Under the pieces are notes generated by a model. The model did no database searches and was not told the DNA's origin. It saw only the letters and a list, made by a program, of their open reading frames with translations. This document shows, in pieces, positions 1-15,879 of a stretch of 64,000 nt of DNA. Source of the DNA: Phalacrocorax aristotelis (Eukaryota; Chordata; Aves; Suliformes; Phalacrocoracidae); contig NC_134276.1 in the NCBI RefSeq assembly GCF_949628215.1, positions 132,804,125 through 132,868,124 on the forward strand, read 5' to 3'. Each line of letters opens with the position of its first letter. Position 1 is the first letter of the stretch. Both the position numbers and the translations under genes were made by a program.

Positions 1-130
1 GCAGGCAACTGCTGCACTCTGAGCTGGGCCCGTGCCCTGCCTTTCCTGGCTCAGTGGCAAGAGCCTGGTGTCTTGTGCAGATGCTGGTTAGGTTAGACTC
101 AGCCTCCTTTGCTCCCCCAGAGCAGTGTGA
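1..130. other. ATN1 intron, left window edge
   Basis: Short non-coding stretch before the first CR1. No exon is recognised. By synteny and by the open 5' end of ATN1 it should be intron of ATN1. Confidence 0.5.
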
Positions 131-1330
131 AACAGAATCACAGAATCACAGAATGGTAGGGGTTGGAAGGGACCTCTGGAGATCATCTTGTTCAACCCCA
201 CTCCTTGAAGCAGGTACACCTAGAGCAGGGTGCCCAGGACTGCATCCAGGCAGGTTTTGAATGTCTCCAGGGAAGGAGACTCCACAACCTCCCTGGGCAG
301 CCTGTTCCACTGCTCTGTCACTCTCACAGTAAAGAAGTTTTTTCTCATATTGAGGTGGAACTTCCTGTGTTCCAGCTTGTGCCCATTGCCCCTTGTCCTG
401 TCATTGGGCACCACTGAAAAGAGCCTAGTCCCATCATCCTGACACCCACCCTTTAGATATTTATAGGTATTGATGAAATCCCCCCTCAGTCTTCCCTTCT
501 CCAGGCTAAACAAACCCAGGCCTCTCAGCCTTTCCTCATAAGACAGATGCTCCAGTCCCCTGATCATCTTTTTGTAGCTCTCTGCTGGACCCTCTCCAGT
601 AGTTCCCTGTTTCTTGACCTGTGGAGCCCAAAACTGGATGCAGTACTCCAAATGTGGCCTCACTAGGGCAGAGTGGAGGGAGAGGATAAACCTCCCTCAA
701 CCTGCTGGCCACATTCCTTTTAATGCACCCCGGGATACCATCGTCCTTCTTGACCACAAGAGCACATTGCTGGCTCAGGGTCAGCTTGCTGTACACCAGC
801 ACTCCCAGGTCCTTCTCAACAGAGCTGCTTTCCAGTAGTTCAGTCCCCAACCTGTACTGGTGCATGGGGTTGTTCCTCCCCAGGTGCACGACCTTGCACT
901 TACTCTTGTTAAATTTCATGAGGTTCCCCTTGGCCCAGCTCTCCAGCCTGTCCAGGTCTCACTGAATGGCAGCACAGCCTTCTGGTGTATCAGCCACTCC
1001 TCCCAGCTTGGTATCATCAGCAAACTTGTTGAGGGTATGCTCTGTCCCTTCGTCCAGGTCATTGATGAGTATGTTGAACAGGACTGGATGCAGTACAGAC
1101 TCCTGGGGTCTGTACACTAGTTACAGAGCTAGTTACAAGCCTCCAACCAGACTCAGCCCCATTGATCATGACCCTCTTATTTCTGTTGTTGAGCCAGTTC
1201 TCAATCCACCTCACTGTCCACTCATCGAACCCACACTTCCTAAACTTACCTGTGAGGATGCTATGGGAGACAGTGTCGAATGCCTTAGTGAAGTCCAGAT
1301 AGAGAGCATCGGACCTCAAAATGGAGGTAC
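131..1330 (-). mobile_element. CR1 LINE, 5'-truncated copy A, antisense in ATN1 intron
   Basis: Non-LTR retrotransposon of the CR1 family, read on the minus strand. The left end shows the CR1 3' terminus in reverse (repeated AATCACAG octamers at about 135-150, then the conserved tail beginning at 152). The minus strand encodes the C-terminal part of the ORF2 reverse transcriptase, with pieces such as [15 protein letters not shown] (about 1260-1300) and a C-terminal domain with [17 protein letters not shown] (about 240-330). Frames are interrupted by stops and frameshifts, so it is dead. Only the last about 1.2 kb of the roughly 4.5 kb family length is present, which is the usual 5' truncation. 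From 152 to 1251 it matches the CR1 at 24878-25977 with one visible mismatch (see findings). Confidence 0.93.
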
Positions 1331-2329
1331 TTAAGTCATGGTGGGGTCTGGGTGATGGTTGTGCAAAACCTGCTCACGCATGCACTCTGCATAGTTGCGG
1401 CAGGGCTTTCTGAAATGCCAACAGCACCAGGCTGGATCAGTGGTCAGATGGTTGGAGGAGGGCTCAGCTTTTGTGTTTCTCAGTTCCCTGTTAGCCTGTT
1501 CAGGGAACCAACCTTAAAGGTCTGTAAACGTGGAGTTATTTGCTCATGTTACGAGGTCATTGTAATTAAACCACTGTGGTTACATCTATGTAATTTCTCC
1601 ATGTGGATACTCCGTTCAGCTCAAGAGTGATCTTTTTTCCATTTAGCATCTCTTGTAAGCCCTGAGGCTGAAGTGGCCATTGTTAATTGTTCAATTTTTC
1701 ATGCTAACTGTCGAATCACTGATGCTTCATTACCTGAGGCGAGAGGTGGTGGGGAGGATCAGGGATTGGGAAGCGCAGGGGGGACACCAGGAGGTAAGGA
1801 GTGGGGCAGCCAGAGGAGGAGACGCTTGGGCAGGGGGCTAGAGGGGAGCGGGTTTCCTCATCGAGGGAGAGCCCTGCAGCGACAAGAAGAGGGATTCTGG
1901 GTCTGGGGGCTGTGCTGGGCTGTGCTGGGCGCACTGTGGTGCACGCTGCTCCATGCCACCTGGTGGTAGCATTGAATCATGCCCTGGCCAACAGCCCATC
2001 ACAGGTGGTGGTGGTGCTGGGACCTTTTCTATCTATTTGCCCTCAACCTTGTCTGTAGCTGTTCCCTGCCCTCCCTGCTGCCTGTGTTCACAAGGTGCCC
2101 ATCATTACCTCCTCCCTGAGCATGTGGTGCTCATGAAGGACCTGAGAGCACGGAAGTTGCTCCAAGGGGAGGCAGGTGTTATTTATACCTTGCCAGATGA
2201 TGTCTCCTAACCAATGTGGGGTTTTCTAGTGCTGGCAGAGAAATGTCAGAAAGCAAGTTCTCTGGGGACTTGAAAAGTATTGTGCATGGTCAGGGAGGCC
2301 AAATAACATCTCTCCTTCTCCCTGCTCAG
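1331..2329 (+). other. ATN1 intron, nothing recognised
   Basis: Non-coding sequence between the CR1 and the ATN1 exon starting at 2330. It ends in a normal acceptor (pyrimidine tract, CAG at 2327-2329). I searched for the upstream coding exon of atrophin-1 (rich in Lys, Ser and Glu) and did not find it, so that exon lies left of the window. Confidence 0.6.
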
Positions 2330-8087
<5,758 letters not shown>

Positions 8088-8526
8088 ATGGACTTCCGCT
8101 GTCAACATGACATCATCATGTCTTTCTCTCAAGAGGAGCAATCAATCAACCAAATGCTGGGGGAGGGGAAGCTGCAGAGTGACACATCCTGATCCTACCA
8201 TGCAGTAGAGTGCAAGAGAGGATGGGACAAAAAGTACAGGATGGCATCCTGGGAGCAGAAGGTGGAGGAGAGGAAATTGGGAGGGACTGAAACACCACTA
8301 ATGGACATGAAACGATCGGTACGTGATCTCAGCAGAGCTCTGAAGAAAACAGAATCAGCATTGCACAGAGCTCAAAGAGACAAAGACTGATGTGAATTCA
8401 GGATGGAAGCAGCTCCATCCTTTATTTTGGGGGAACAGTTGCATTAAACAAAAAGTGCAGAGCATTACAGGACTTCATGTATGTGATGCTGCTGCCGCCT
8501 TTTCTGCTTCTGCAAGGAGGAGGTGT

Positions 8527-8975
8527 GGCAAAGAAGTAACTCAAAACCCAACAGAGCCTTTTTTCAAGATGCCTCCTCACTGCTCCACCCCCCTTTAGGT
8601 GTAAGATACTGCTTAGATACAGAAAAGCAACATGGAACTTTTTCAGATTAGTCAGAGTGGTTTCCCATTCTCCAGCATCCCTTCAAATGCAAACAAAGCA
8701 TTTACAGGAGCCCTTCAAAAGCAGCTGCTCCTGCCTGCAGAGGGCCCTGTCCCAGCCATCGGGGTGCAAAGCACCACAAGACTCTTTGCAAGATGGTGGT
8801 TGTGCTTTCCCACGGCTGACGGGAATGGGCACGGCCACGAGGTGCAAAGCACCAGGAGTCTGTTTTCAAGACTGCAGTCACCATCCTGACCCCTTTGAGC
8901 CCCACGGGGAAAGCTGATGTGGCCAAGCATACTGGGACTCTCTTTAAGATGGCGGCTGCCCCTTTCCCCTCACCC
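8527..8975 (+). repeat. Degenerate ~80-bp-spaced motif repeats in ATN1 3'UTR
   Basis: Units start near 8527, 8690, 8762, 8841 and 8918. Each has an AAAGCA/CAAGCA block and then, about 15-20 bases later, a block like ACTCTTTTCAAGATGG (8561-8572, 8780-8796, 8856-8873, 8936-8952). Spacing is about 75-82 bp, with the first interval roughly double. Copies are diverged, so the duplication is old or the motif is kept by selection while spacers drift. Confidence 0.6.
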
Positions 8976-9122
8976 ATTCTAATTGATGTACTTTTAACTC
9001 ATGCACATACTATTAGACGTGGCAGTTTTATGTAGCAACTTGTGACTCCCTTGCCCCTGCGTGCGTGTCTGATTTCACAGTTGTATCTCTCGATTGGTCC
9101 CCATATATATATTTACTTAACC

Positions 9123-9128
9123 ATTAAA
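9123..9128 (+). terminator. ATN1: Candidate poly(A) signal ATTAAA for ATN1
   Basis: ATTAAA variant signal about 1.04 kb after the ATN1 stop and followed by AT-rich sequence. It is the only plausible hexamer I see before the next gene's CpG island. Inferred, not proven. Confidence 0.45.
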
Positions 9129-9705
9129 AGGAAAAGAAAACCAACCAACAACCCAGCTATGGAAAAACACCCAAACAAAGTTCCCCACGCACTCCCAAGC
9201 CCCAAGACACATTCTAATAACTTATATATATAAATATATATATAAAGCTCTTAAGAAAAAAAAAAAACCCAAACAAAAAAACCCTTCCAGAAACAGACTC
9301 CGTTGTGTTCATTTCTTTTCACCCGGGCCAGGAGGAGACCCGGCCGCGCAGGGCTGCGCCAGCTGCTCGCCTTGGGAGCGGGTACAGACGCGCACTCCCC
9401 AGCCCCGGGCAGGGGGATGAAAACCGGCAACGCTAAGAAGGGCTGGGGAGCCGGTGCCCGGCCGCTGGGAGCGGGCAGCGCCTCAGCGAACGCCGCGGAA
9501 GCGGCGGTGGGCAGGCCCGTAAGGCCGGCGAGGGAAGCGGCCAAGGAGGGCCCTGCCCGGGGCTGGGGGGCGGCGGCGACGAGACGGGGTCCCGATCCCG
9601 GCAGCCGCAGCGCTGGCGGCTCGCGCCCCAGGGCCGGCAGCAGCGGAGAGCCCGCCCCCCCGCGGGGCGGGGCGCGCGCGCCGCGGCACCAATGGGAAGC
9701 TTTAT

Positions 9706-9713
9706 ATCTGCAT
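9706..9713 (-). promoter_or_regulatory. Octamer-like element upstream of U7 (possible DSE)
   Basis: ATCTGCAT, which on the minus strand reads ATGCAGAT, one base off the octamer ATGCAAAT. It lies about 205 bp upstream of the U7 start, within the range known for distal sequence elements of vertebrate snRNA genes. Inference from spacing. Confidence 0.35.
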
Positions 9714-9860
9714 ACCACCCGAACGGCGCGGGCATGGCCAGGCATTGCGGTGGCTGCTGTCGCCGCGGCCAGCTCGAGATGGGCCAGCCGGCGGCGCCGA
9801 GTTGGGAACCCACGCGGGAGGCGGGCTGAGGCGGGAGTAGCCCCCCGGCCGTCCTCGCCC

Positions 9861-9878
9861 TCACCTCAGGGCGGGGCG
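9861..9878 (+). promoter_or_regulatory. Possible proximal sequence element (PSE) of U7
   Basis: TCACCTCAG begins 53 bp upstream of the U7 start, the distance at which vertebrate snRNA genes carry the PSE (consensus starts TCACC). Only the 5' half matches well, and there is no TATA box at -25, as expected for a Pol II snRNA gene. Confidence 0.35.
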
Positions 9879-9913
9879 GCCCGGGCGGCGCCCGGCGCGG
9901 GCTTTTTTTTCTG

Positions 9914-9973
9914 CAGTGATTTCAGCTCTTTTAGTATTTGTCCAGTAGGTTTCCCGCCGCGCGGGAAGCCTCA
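9914..9973 (+). ncRNA. RNU7-1: U7 small nuclear RNA
   Basis: RNA of the U7 snRNP, which base-pairs with the histone downstream element and directs 3'-end cleavage of replication-dependent histone pre-mRNAs. Three parts of U7 are visible in order. First, a 5' end CAGTG followed by CAGCTCTTTTAG (9923-9934), the histone-pre-mRNA pairing region. Second, the U7-type Sm site TATTTGTCCAG (9935-9945), close to the family's AAUUUGUCUAG. Third, a 3' hairpin with an 11-bp stem (AGGTTTCCCGC at 9946-9956 with GCGGGAAGCCT at 9960-9971, one G-U pair). Human RNU7-1 lies beside C12orf57, so synteny agrees. The 3' end is placed by analogy, within a few bases. Intact motifs and an snRNA-like upstream region argue for a functional gene rather than a pseudogene. 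Confidence 0.93.
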
Positions 9974-10058
9974 CCCAACGGTCCAATGGCAGGGAAGGGC
10001 GGTGCGGTGCGTGCGCGGTGGCTGAGGTCGCAGAGCGGTGGCGGTACCGCCGGGCCCG

Positions 10059-10598
10059 ATGGCGGCCTCAGCGCAGGCGGCGGCGCTGAGCGCGGAGCAG
10101 GCTAAGGGTGAGGTCGTAGGGCAGGTGAGCTGCCTGGCGCCCCGGCGGGCGGCGTGGCAACTGTGCGCCCCTCTCCTGCAGCCGTGCTGGCCGAGGTAAT
10201 CAAGGCATTCGGCGCGCCCGAGAACGCGCAGCGCATGGAGGAGGCCCGGGATAACGCCTGCAACGACATGGGGAAGATGCTGCAGTTCCTCCTGCCCGTG
10301 GCCACCCAGATCCAGCAGGACGTGATCAAAGCCTACGGCTTCAGCAACGACGGCGAAGGTGGGTTGTCCCCCGCCGGGCGGGGAGCCCTGGGCCCCCCAG
10401 GGGGATGGCGGCGGCGGGCGTGTGCCTCCTCCCGCCCCTTTTATTGCAGGGGTCCTGAAGTTCGCCCGGCTGATAAAGTCCTACGAGTCGCAGGATCCGG
10501 AGATCGCCAGCATGTCGGGCAAGCTCAAGGCCATGTTCCTGCCGCCCATGACGCTGCCGCCGCACGGAGCCGGGACCGGCGGAGTAGCAGCCTCCTGA
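10059..10598 (+). CDS. C12orf57: C12orf57 (GRCC10) homologue, three exons
   Basis: Small conserved vertebrate protein needed for brain development in humans (Temtamy syndrome); its biochemical role is not settled. Exons 10059-10107, 10182-10358 and 10450-10598 (stop 10596-10598) give 124 residues against 126 in human. The translation starts MAASAQAAALSAEQAK, continues VLAEVIKAFGAPENAQRM and NACNDMGKMLQFLLPVATQ, and ends FLPPMTLPPHGAGTGGVAAS, nearly the mammalian sequence throughout. Introns are tiny (74 and 91 bp) and GT-AG. There is no signal peptide or membrane segment. The start codon is the first ATG in the CpG island and matches the family start. The U7 gene ends about 85 bp upstream on the same strand. 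Confidence 0.97.
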
Positions 10599-10732
10599 GA
10601 CGGCGGAGCTCCCCCAGGGCTGCCCTCTCGAGGCGCGGGTCCTGCCAGCCCCGGGAGTGGGGTGCTTGAACAAGGGAAACGCTGACCTGAAAGGAACTGG
10701 GTGCTTTGTGCATGCGTATGGGTCTGCTTGTG

Positions 10733-10738
10733 AATAAA
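10733..10738 (+). terminator. C12orf57: Poly(A) signal of C12orf57
   Basis: Canonical AATAAA 135 bp after the stop codon, followed within 20 bp by a GT-rich stretch (GTGCCCGTGTTTTATGG). Confidence 0.85.
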
Positions 10739-10759
10739 AAAAAGTCTTGAACGTGCCCG

Positions 10760-13700
10760 TGTTTTATGGATGAACCTGAGCCCGGTGGTGCTCCTCAGGC
10801 ACCCTCACTTCTCCCAGGCAGAGGACGGTACAGCAGCGCCCATCTCATTGTTGATGAAACCTGTGCTTGTGTTTTGAGGGGCCCAGTACCTACCAAGTTT
10901 TGCAAAAAGGGAATTGGTTATACAAGCCTTGGTGTGGAGCCCTAGGGCTTGATACTAAAGCAGCCTTTTTTTTTTAACGTTTCAGAGGTGTTAAGCCCCG
11001 CCTAAGAGCGAGCGTTTACAAACGTGATGTGAAACATGGTAGGTGATGTTTCCCTAAACGTAACCCTAGTGGCAAGAGCCATAAACGCCTCTGAGACCCT
11101 TGTCCCCATCAGGGTCACTCGCCTGTGGCTGCTGTGCCTTCCAGCTGAACATGCCATTAGATGTGTCGGCCCCAATGAAAACAGCCCCAGAGAGATGCAA
11201 CAGGGAGGGGTGCAGTGAGGGAGGGCTGGGCTCACCCCATTTGGCTGCAGCCTGGATTAGAACAACATATCTTGTGCCTTCTGGGACCAAAGGGAGACAA
11301 ACCTGGTGGAGCACCCTTGCTCCAGTGTGACTTTTTGTGTTTCTGGCTTGCTCCAGGCCAAGGGGTGGCAGGTATGTCTGTAGCGGCCCAGCTGGCATGC
11401 CCACTGCTCTTGGGAGTGCTGAGGTCTTTGGGGAGGGCGATGAGTGGTGGGGCCCGGGGGTGAAGAAGCCAGGCTGGGGAGAGCCGGGATCCGGGTGGGA
11501 GAATGTCATGTCTGGTTTTGCCTTCGGTGTTGTTTGCTTACAAATCAGGCAGGAATGCAGCCAGCGAGGGCGTGAGCTTAGCGGATAGGAGGCAGGAAGA
11601 GCAGTCAGTCCCTTCCGTCTTCACCCACCTCTTCCAGCTTGGCCTTGGCCTTACCCCACCCCTCTAATTATTCATTAACTACAGCCCAGGAAGTGCTTTG
11701 CAAATGGTGAAAGTTAAGCCCTGTGCTTGAGGCCTGCGGTTCCTGACCTGGAGCTACCTTCTGCTTAGTCCGCCTAGGAGCAGGCGGAGTTCGGGACTGC
11801 CTGTGTGAATCAGACACAGGTGAGTCACGGGAGGTGCCGCAATCCTCTGGAGCCCTGGCACTTGCTGCCGTGAGCGCCCAGCCCTATCGGGAGGGTGCGA
11901 GCCCACCCCTCCTCTGTCGAGATTTGTGATCACTCCCCCAAGTCTGTCACAAGATACTGCCTTGATAATTCCAATATTGCTTTATTTTCTTTAGTAGGAC
12001 CCCCCTGGTTAAGGGCTGTGGTGCTTCCTCCACCAGCTGCTGTCAGTCCCTCATCAGTGGGGATCTGAGAGTCAAGATCCTGATGCCATCCTGTGGGTGA
12101 GTGCTGTGAATGCTAGTTAGGGGAAGAAAACAAGCACTGGTGGTGAAGAAAATAATATTGGCAGTAGGAATCGGACACAGAAGGGGAAAAAACCCACCTT
12201 CTAATAGGAGCTATAGGGCAGCTGTAGGGCTGGAGCTCACAGTGTTTTGCATTATTACTGCTCTTCCTGCTGCTCCTTCTCCCTTTCATAACAAGCAAGC
12301 AGGGTTTGTGATGCCCAGTCTGCTACAGTCACTCTGCCAGTGCCGCAGCTGCAGCATCTCCAGATGGTTGTGTACAAAAAGAGGTCACGTGGCTGACCTT
12401 TTAAATCCTGGATATTTCTTGATTTGCTACAGTCTTTCTAGCCCTTTATGGAACAGCAGGACATAAAACCCTTGCGGTCAGTCCAAACGGGTGCTCTGCT
12501 CTGGGAGCAGCAGTGGCGTGGTGTAAGGAAGCTCTATGGTGAGTATCTGGGCCACTGTGATGGCCCAGCGCTGTCTGGGGACCCTGTGGCCTGACAAAGA
12601 ACATCTGGCTTGGGTGAGCCGCAAGAAGACAGTCCTATCCTCCAAGTGCAGGTGGCCTTCAGTCTGCACTAACAACGGAGCTATGGTGCAGTTCTGTGCA
12701 AAACGGCAAAGCCTCCTGCCTAAAGTCATCTCAGTGCTGAGAATTAGAAGTAACAAGTGCAAATGCTGATTCTCAGAAAAGGCTCCAAATGTGATCCCCA
12801 AATGTGATGAGGAGGGAAGCACAGAACAATGAAGCTGATATCTGGCAAGAGGGTAGAAAGCAATGAGCGTGATATTAAAGAAAGAGTCAGCATTTGCTTT
12901 TGTAAAGGCAAATCCTGTCCGGTAAAATGAGTTTTTTTGAGGGTCTCAGCAAGCTTGTGTATAAGGCAGGTCTGGCTGATACAGTTTCTTTGGACTTCTA
13001 AGAAATTATTTTACATTATTTTCTCATCAAAGTCTTTAAATAAAGCTAAAGTCATAAGAAAGAAGATGGTGTTTTTCTTGGGTAAAGAATTAGTAGCAAA
13101 TAGGAAATGGAAGGTGGGAATGAACATCCAGCTTTTGCCCAAAGGGAAGTTATCAGTGATGAGATCATGAAGGCCTAACCTGAAATAAACGCTGTTTAGT
13201 ATATTTCCAAATGACCTGGAAATACAGCTGGTACAGTGAGGTGAGAAAATTGACTGATGGTGGAAAGTTATTCAGGATAACAGGGTGGGAGCTGACTGTG
13301 AACAATTGCAGAAGGACTTTACGATAGTGAGTGGGCAACAGAACAGCAGATGAAACATAAATATAGGCCTATGTAGAACAATGTTCATGGAGAAAAAGAA
13401 TTAAAAATTTACATATGAAACAATGAACTGTGAATGAATCGTAACCTCTCTGGAGTAGGACAGTGATCATATGTAAGTCCATGCAATTTTTAGCTTAATG
13501 CTGGGCTGTGGTGAACAAATAGCAGAAATAATCTCTCTGTGTGTGTATACATATATGTCCATGTCTCACCAGCATCTTGAACACTGCAGTTCTGTGCCAC
13601 CCTTCACCCTTATCTCCAAAACAATATACCAGCGTCGGAAGCATCTCAGAGAAGGACAGTGAATGCAATCAGAGGTGTAGAAAATCTCTGTATGAAGAAC

Positions 13701-15879
13701 ACCTAAATAGGGTTGGAGACTTCAGCCTGGCAAAGAGCTGAGGAAGGATATGGGTGTTATGGGTCTGAAGCAGCAGCAGCTTGAGTGGGGCGTGAACAGG
13801 AATCAGTCACTGATTTTTCTTTTTTTACAACAATCAGATGTTATTAAAAACAAGGCAGGGAGCAGGTTATAAGCAAGCCAAAGGACAGAGCATTTCTGTA
13901 GCTGAGCAGTGGAACTCCTTGCCAAAGGATGCTAAATTTGTTATGTATTTGGCGGTTCACTCTGGAAGTAGCTGCACATAGAGGCTTAGGGAGTACAGGG
14001 GGAAAAGAGGCTCCACGCATAACCTCTTCCTCTACCCTTCCCTTCAACTACCATTTTGATCTCTGGATCACCTAGTCCAACACCCTGCTCACAGTAGAGC
14101 TACCCCCAAAGTTAGATCAGGTGAGTCCTGAGCATCTCCAAGAGCAGAGACTCCCCATCCTCTCTGGGGACCTGTGGCAATTGCTGAACCGCCCTTGGGG
14201 GGGAGTGTGTGTGCATTTTTTCCTCATACCTCATCAGAATTTCCCTCGTTGCAAGTTATGCCTGCTGCCTCTGTCCTTTGTTGTGTCCCACAAAAAAGAA
14301 TGTGGCTCTAAAACCCCCAGTCTCCTTCCAGGTAGTCTCAGACAGCTGTGAAATCCCTAAAGCATCTTCAAACTGAACAAACCCAGCTTCCTCCGCCCCT
14401 GCTGTGTTCCAGGCTCTTCACCCCCACTTTGTGGCCTTATGCTGGATTCTGTCCAGTTTCTCAGTGTCTTTTTTTACAGCAGCCCAGCTCTGGGTGTCTT
14501 TTAATTAGTTATTTCATTTATCTTTACATTTTTCCTGTGCTAGCTGTGGCTTGGCTCACAAAGCATTTACAAGGTGAGGTTCTACCATCTGTGTTATGCT
14601 GAAAGCCAAACAACAGCATAAGAATAGTCTCTTTGCTGAAATCTCTTGACCTGTTAATTATATTAAGAAAGAGTTTTAGCGCCTCAGTTGTAGTCTGCTG
14701 CCTCATGCTGCAGCCATTCAAGAGAGCAATCTCAAAGATACCAATGAATTGCTTCTGTACTGTGATATTTCCCTCCCTTACCAGCAGGAGCCCTCGTTGG
14801 TACTTCTTAATTAGATGGCCCAGATCAAAGTCACCAAGGCAGCTGTGTGCATCCAGTCCCTTCCTGAGCTGAAAGCAACCAGAAGTATAAATTCATTGCA
14901 TAAATTATGTGATCTGGGATTTGTATGCACACAAATACTGACATGTGGGTTACACTGTACCCCGTTGTTTGTCCTACTGGAGGATACTGAGTTATGCGGG
15001 TTTAGTGCTAACTCACCCTTTGTGTAACTGGTCTGGATTCTTTGCTACCTTGTTTTTTCCCTGTTCCCCTGTGTCCCACTAATGTTCTCTTCCTCAGACA
15101 GATTTTCTGGTTCAGCCAGTTCATAAGGTGTAAGGATGCCTAGGTTTTATTTTTGTCTGCTATGGGTTCATATCAGCCCTACCAAATCTAATATTCGTTT
15201 GATATGAGGAATTCATCTTTGGGACTTCTTCCCAGAAGTTCCTGTAATTTCTGTCCTACCACTAAACGGTATTTCTTTCCTGTGCAAGTGCTAGACTGGC
15301 TCAGATTTAAGTGCAGTCTTTTAGGTGGGTGCACCTAAAACTGCACATCTCTCTGTGTAGAAATTGTTCCCTTGAGCCACAGGTCTCTGTGCCTTTAAAG
15401 TCCCCCTTTTTTTAAGATCAGTTTTAAGTCAGTACAGCTGGATCTCTGCAGACCACATCCCAGCTCATCATGTGTGTGAAACTAGAAGTATTTCAAAGGA
15501 AGCTGTTATAAGTGCCTGTGCTGCCTTTCTAGCAATGAAGTTTAGCTTCCCACTCATCTCTCCTGTACTTCCCTTTGCTGTTAGTTTCTGTCCTGGACAT
15601 GAGTTTTGTTTCGGTCATTGCTAGCAGCCTGTTCAGCTTTTCGCATGATTTCTCAGTTTGGTGGTGTGTAGGCAAGTCTGCAGCTGCTGATACTTGAAAT
15701 GGGCAAGTCTCTTGCTATTCCTCCTGTCCACACCACCATACATGGTACCTGAGATGGCCCCAAGGAAGAGTCAGGCTCCTTTGCTAGCTGGAGTGCCCTT
15801 TTTGGCCACTACTTATATCCCATTCTTTCGTGAGACCTGCAGACCTTAAAACCAGTGCTATGGAAGAGGGCAGTCATGG
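10760..15879. other. Intergenic / PTPN6 upstream region, no gene recognised
   Basis: About 5 kb with only short unrelated open frames. Nothing matches a known gene, repeat family or RNA. One possible non-coding exon end is noted separately at 11760-11819. The stretch 12.8-15.8 kb is AT-richer and featureless to me. Confidence 0.6.
11680..11827 (+). promoter_or_regulatory. Possible PTPN6 upstream promoter / 5' non-coding exon
   Basis: A GC-rich patch with an ETS/PU.1-like AGGAAGTG (11690-11697) and a strong splice donor CAG|GTGAGT at 11819/11820 that overlaps a perfect AP-1 site TGAGTCA (11821-11827). Human PTPN6 has an alternative upstream (epithelial) first exon, so this could be its counterpart. 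No coding evidence; weak call. Confidence 0.22.

Larger units (their letters stand above)
8088..9150 (+). other. ATN1: ATN1 3' untranslated region
   Basis: Sequence after the ATN1 stop up to a candidate poly(A) signal ATTAAA at 9123-9128. The end is inferred from that signal. The segment 8520-8975 is made of about five degenerate copies of a motif that reads roughly GCAAAGCACC..GACTCTTTTCAAGATGG (see findings). Downstream, 9150-9290 is AT-rich with A-runs and no recognised feature. Confidence 0.6.
9300..10110. promoter_or_regulatory. CpG-island promoter of U7 snRNA and C12orf57
   Basis: Strongly GC- and CpG-rich block standing out from its flanks. It ends at the first exon of C12orf57 and contains the U7 gene. 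CCAAT boxes are at 9689-9693 and 9983-9987, the second 72 bp upstream of the C12orf57 start codon. Long open frames here come from base composition, not coding. Confidence 0.75.

Noticed and set aside
9303-10025. 240-codon open frame across the C12orf57/U7 CpG island
   Set aside because: GC-rich composition suppresses stop codons. The peptide is low-complexity Ala/Arg/Gly and overlaps the U7 RNA gene.
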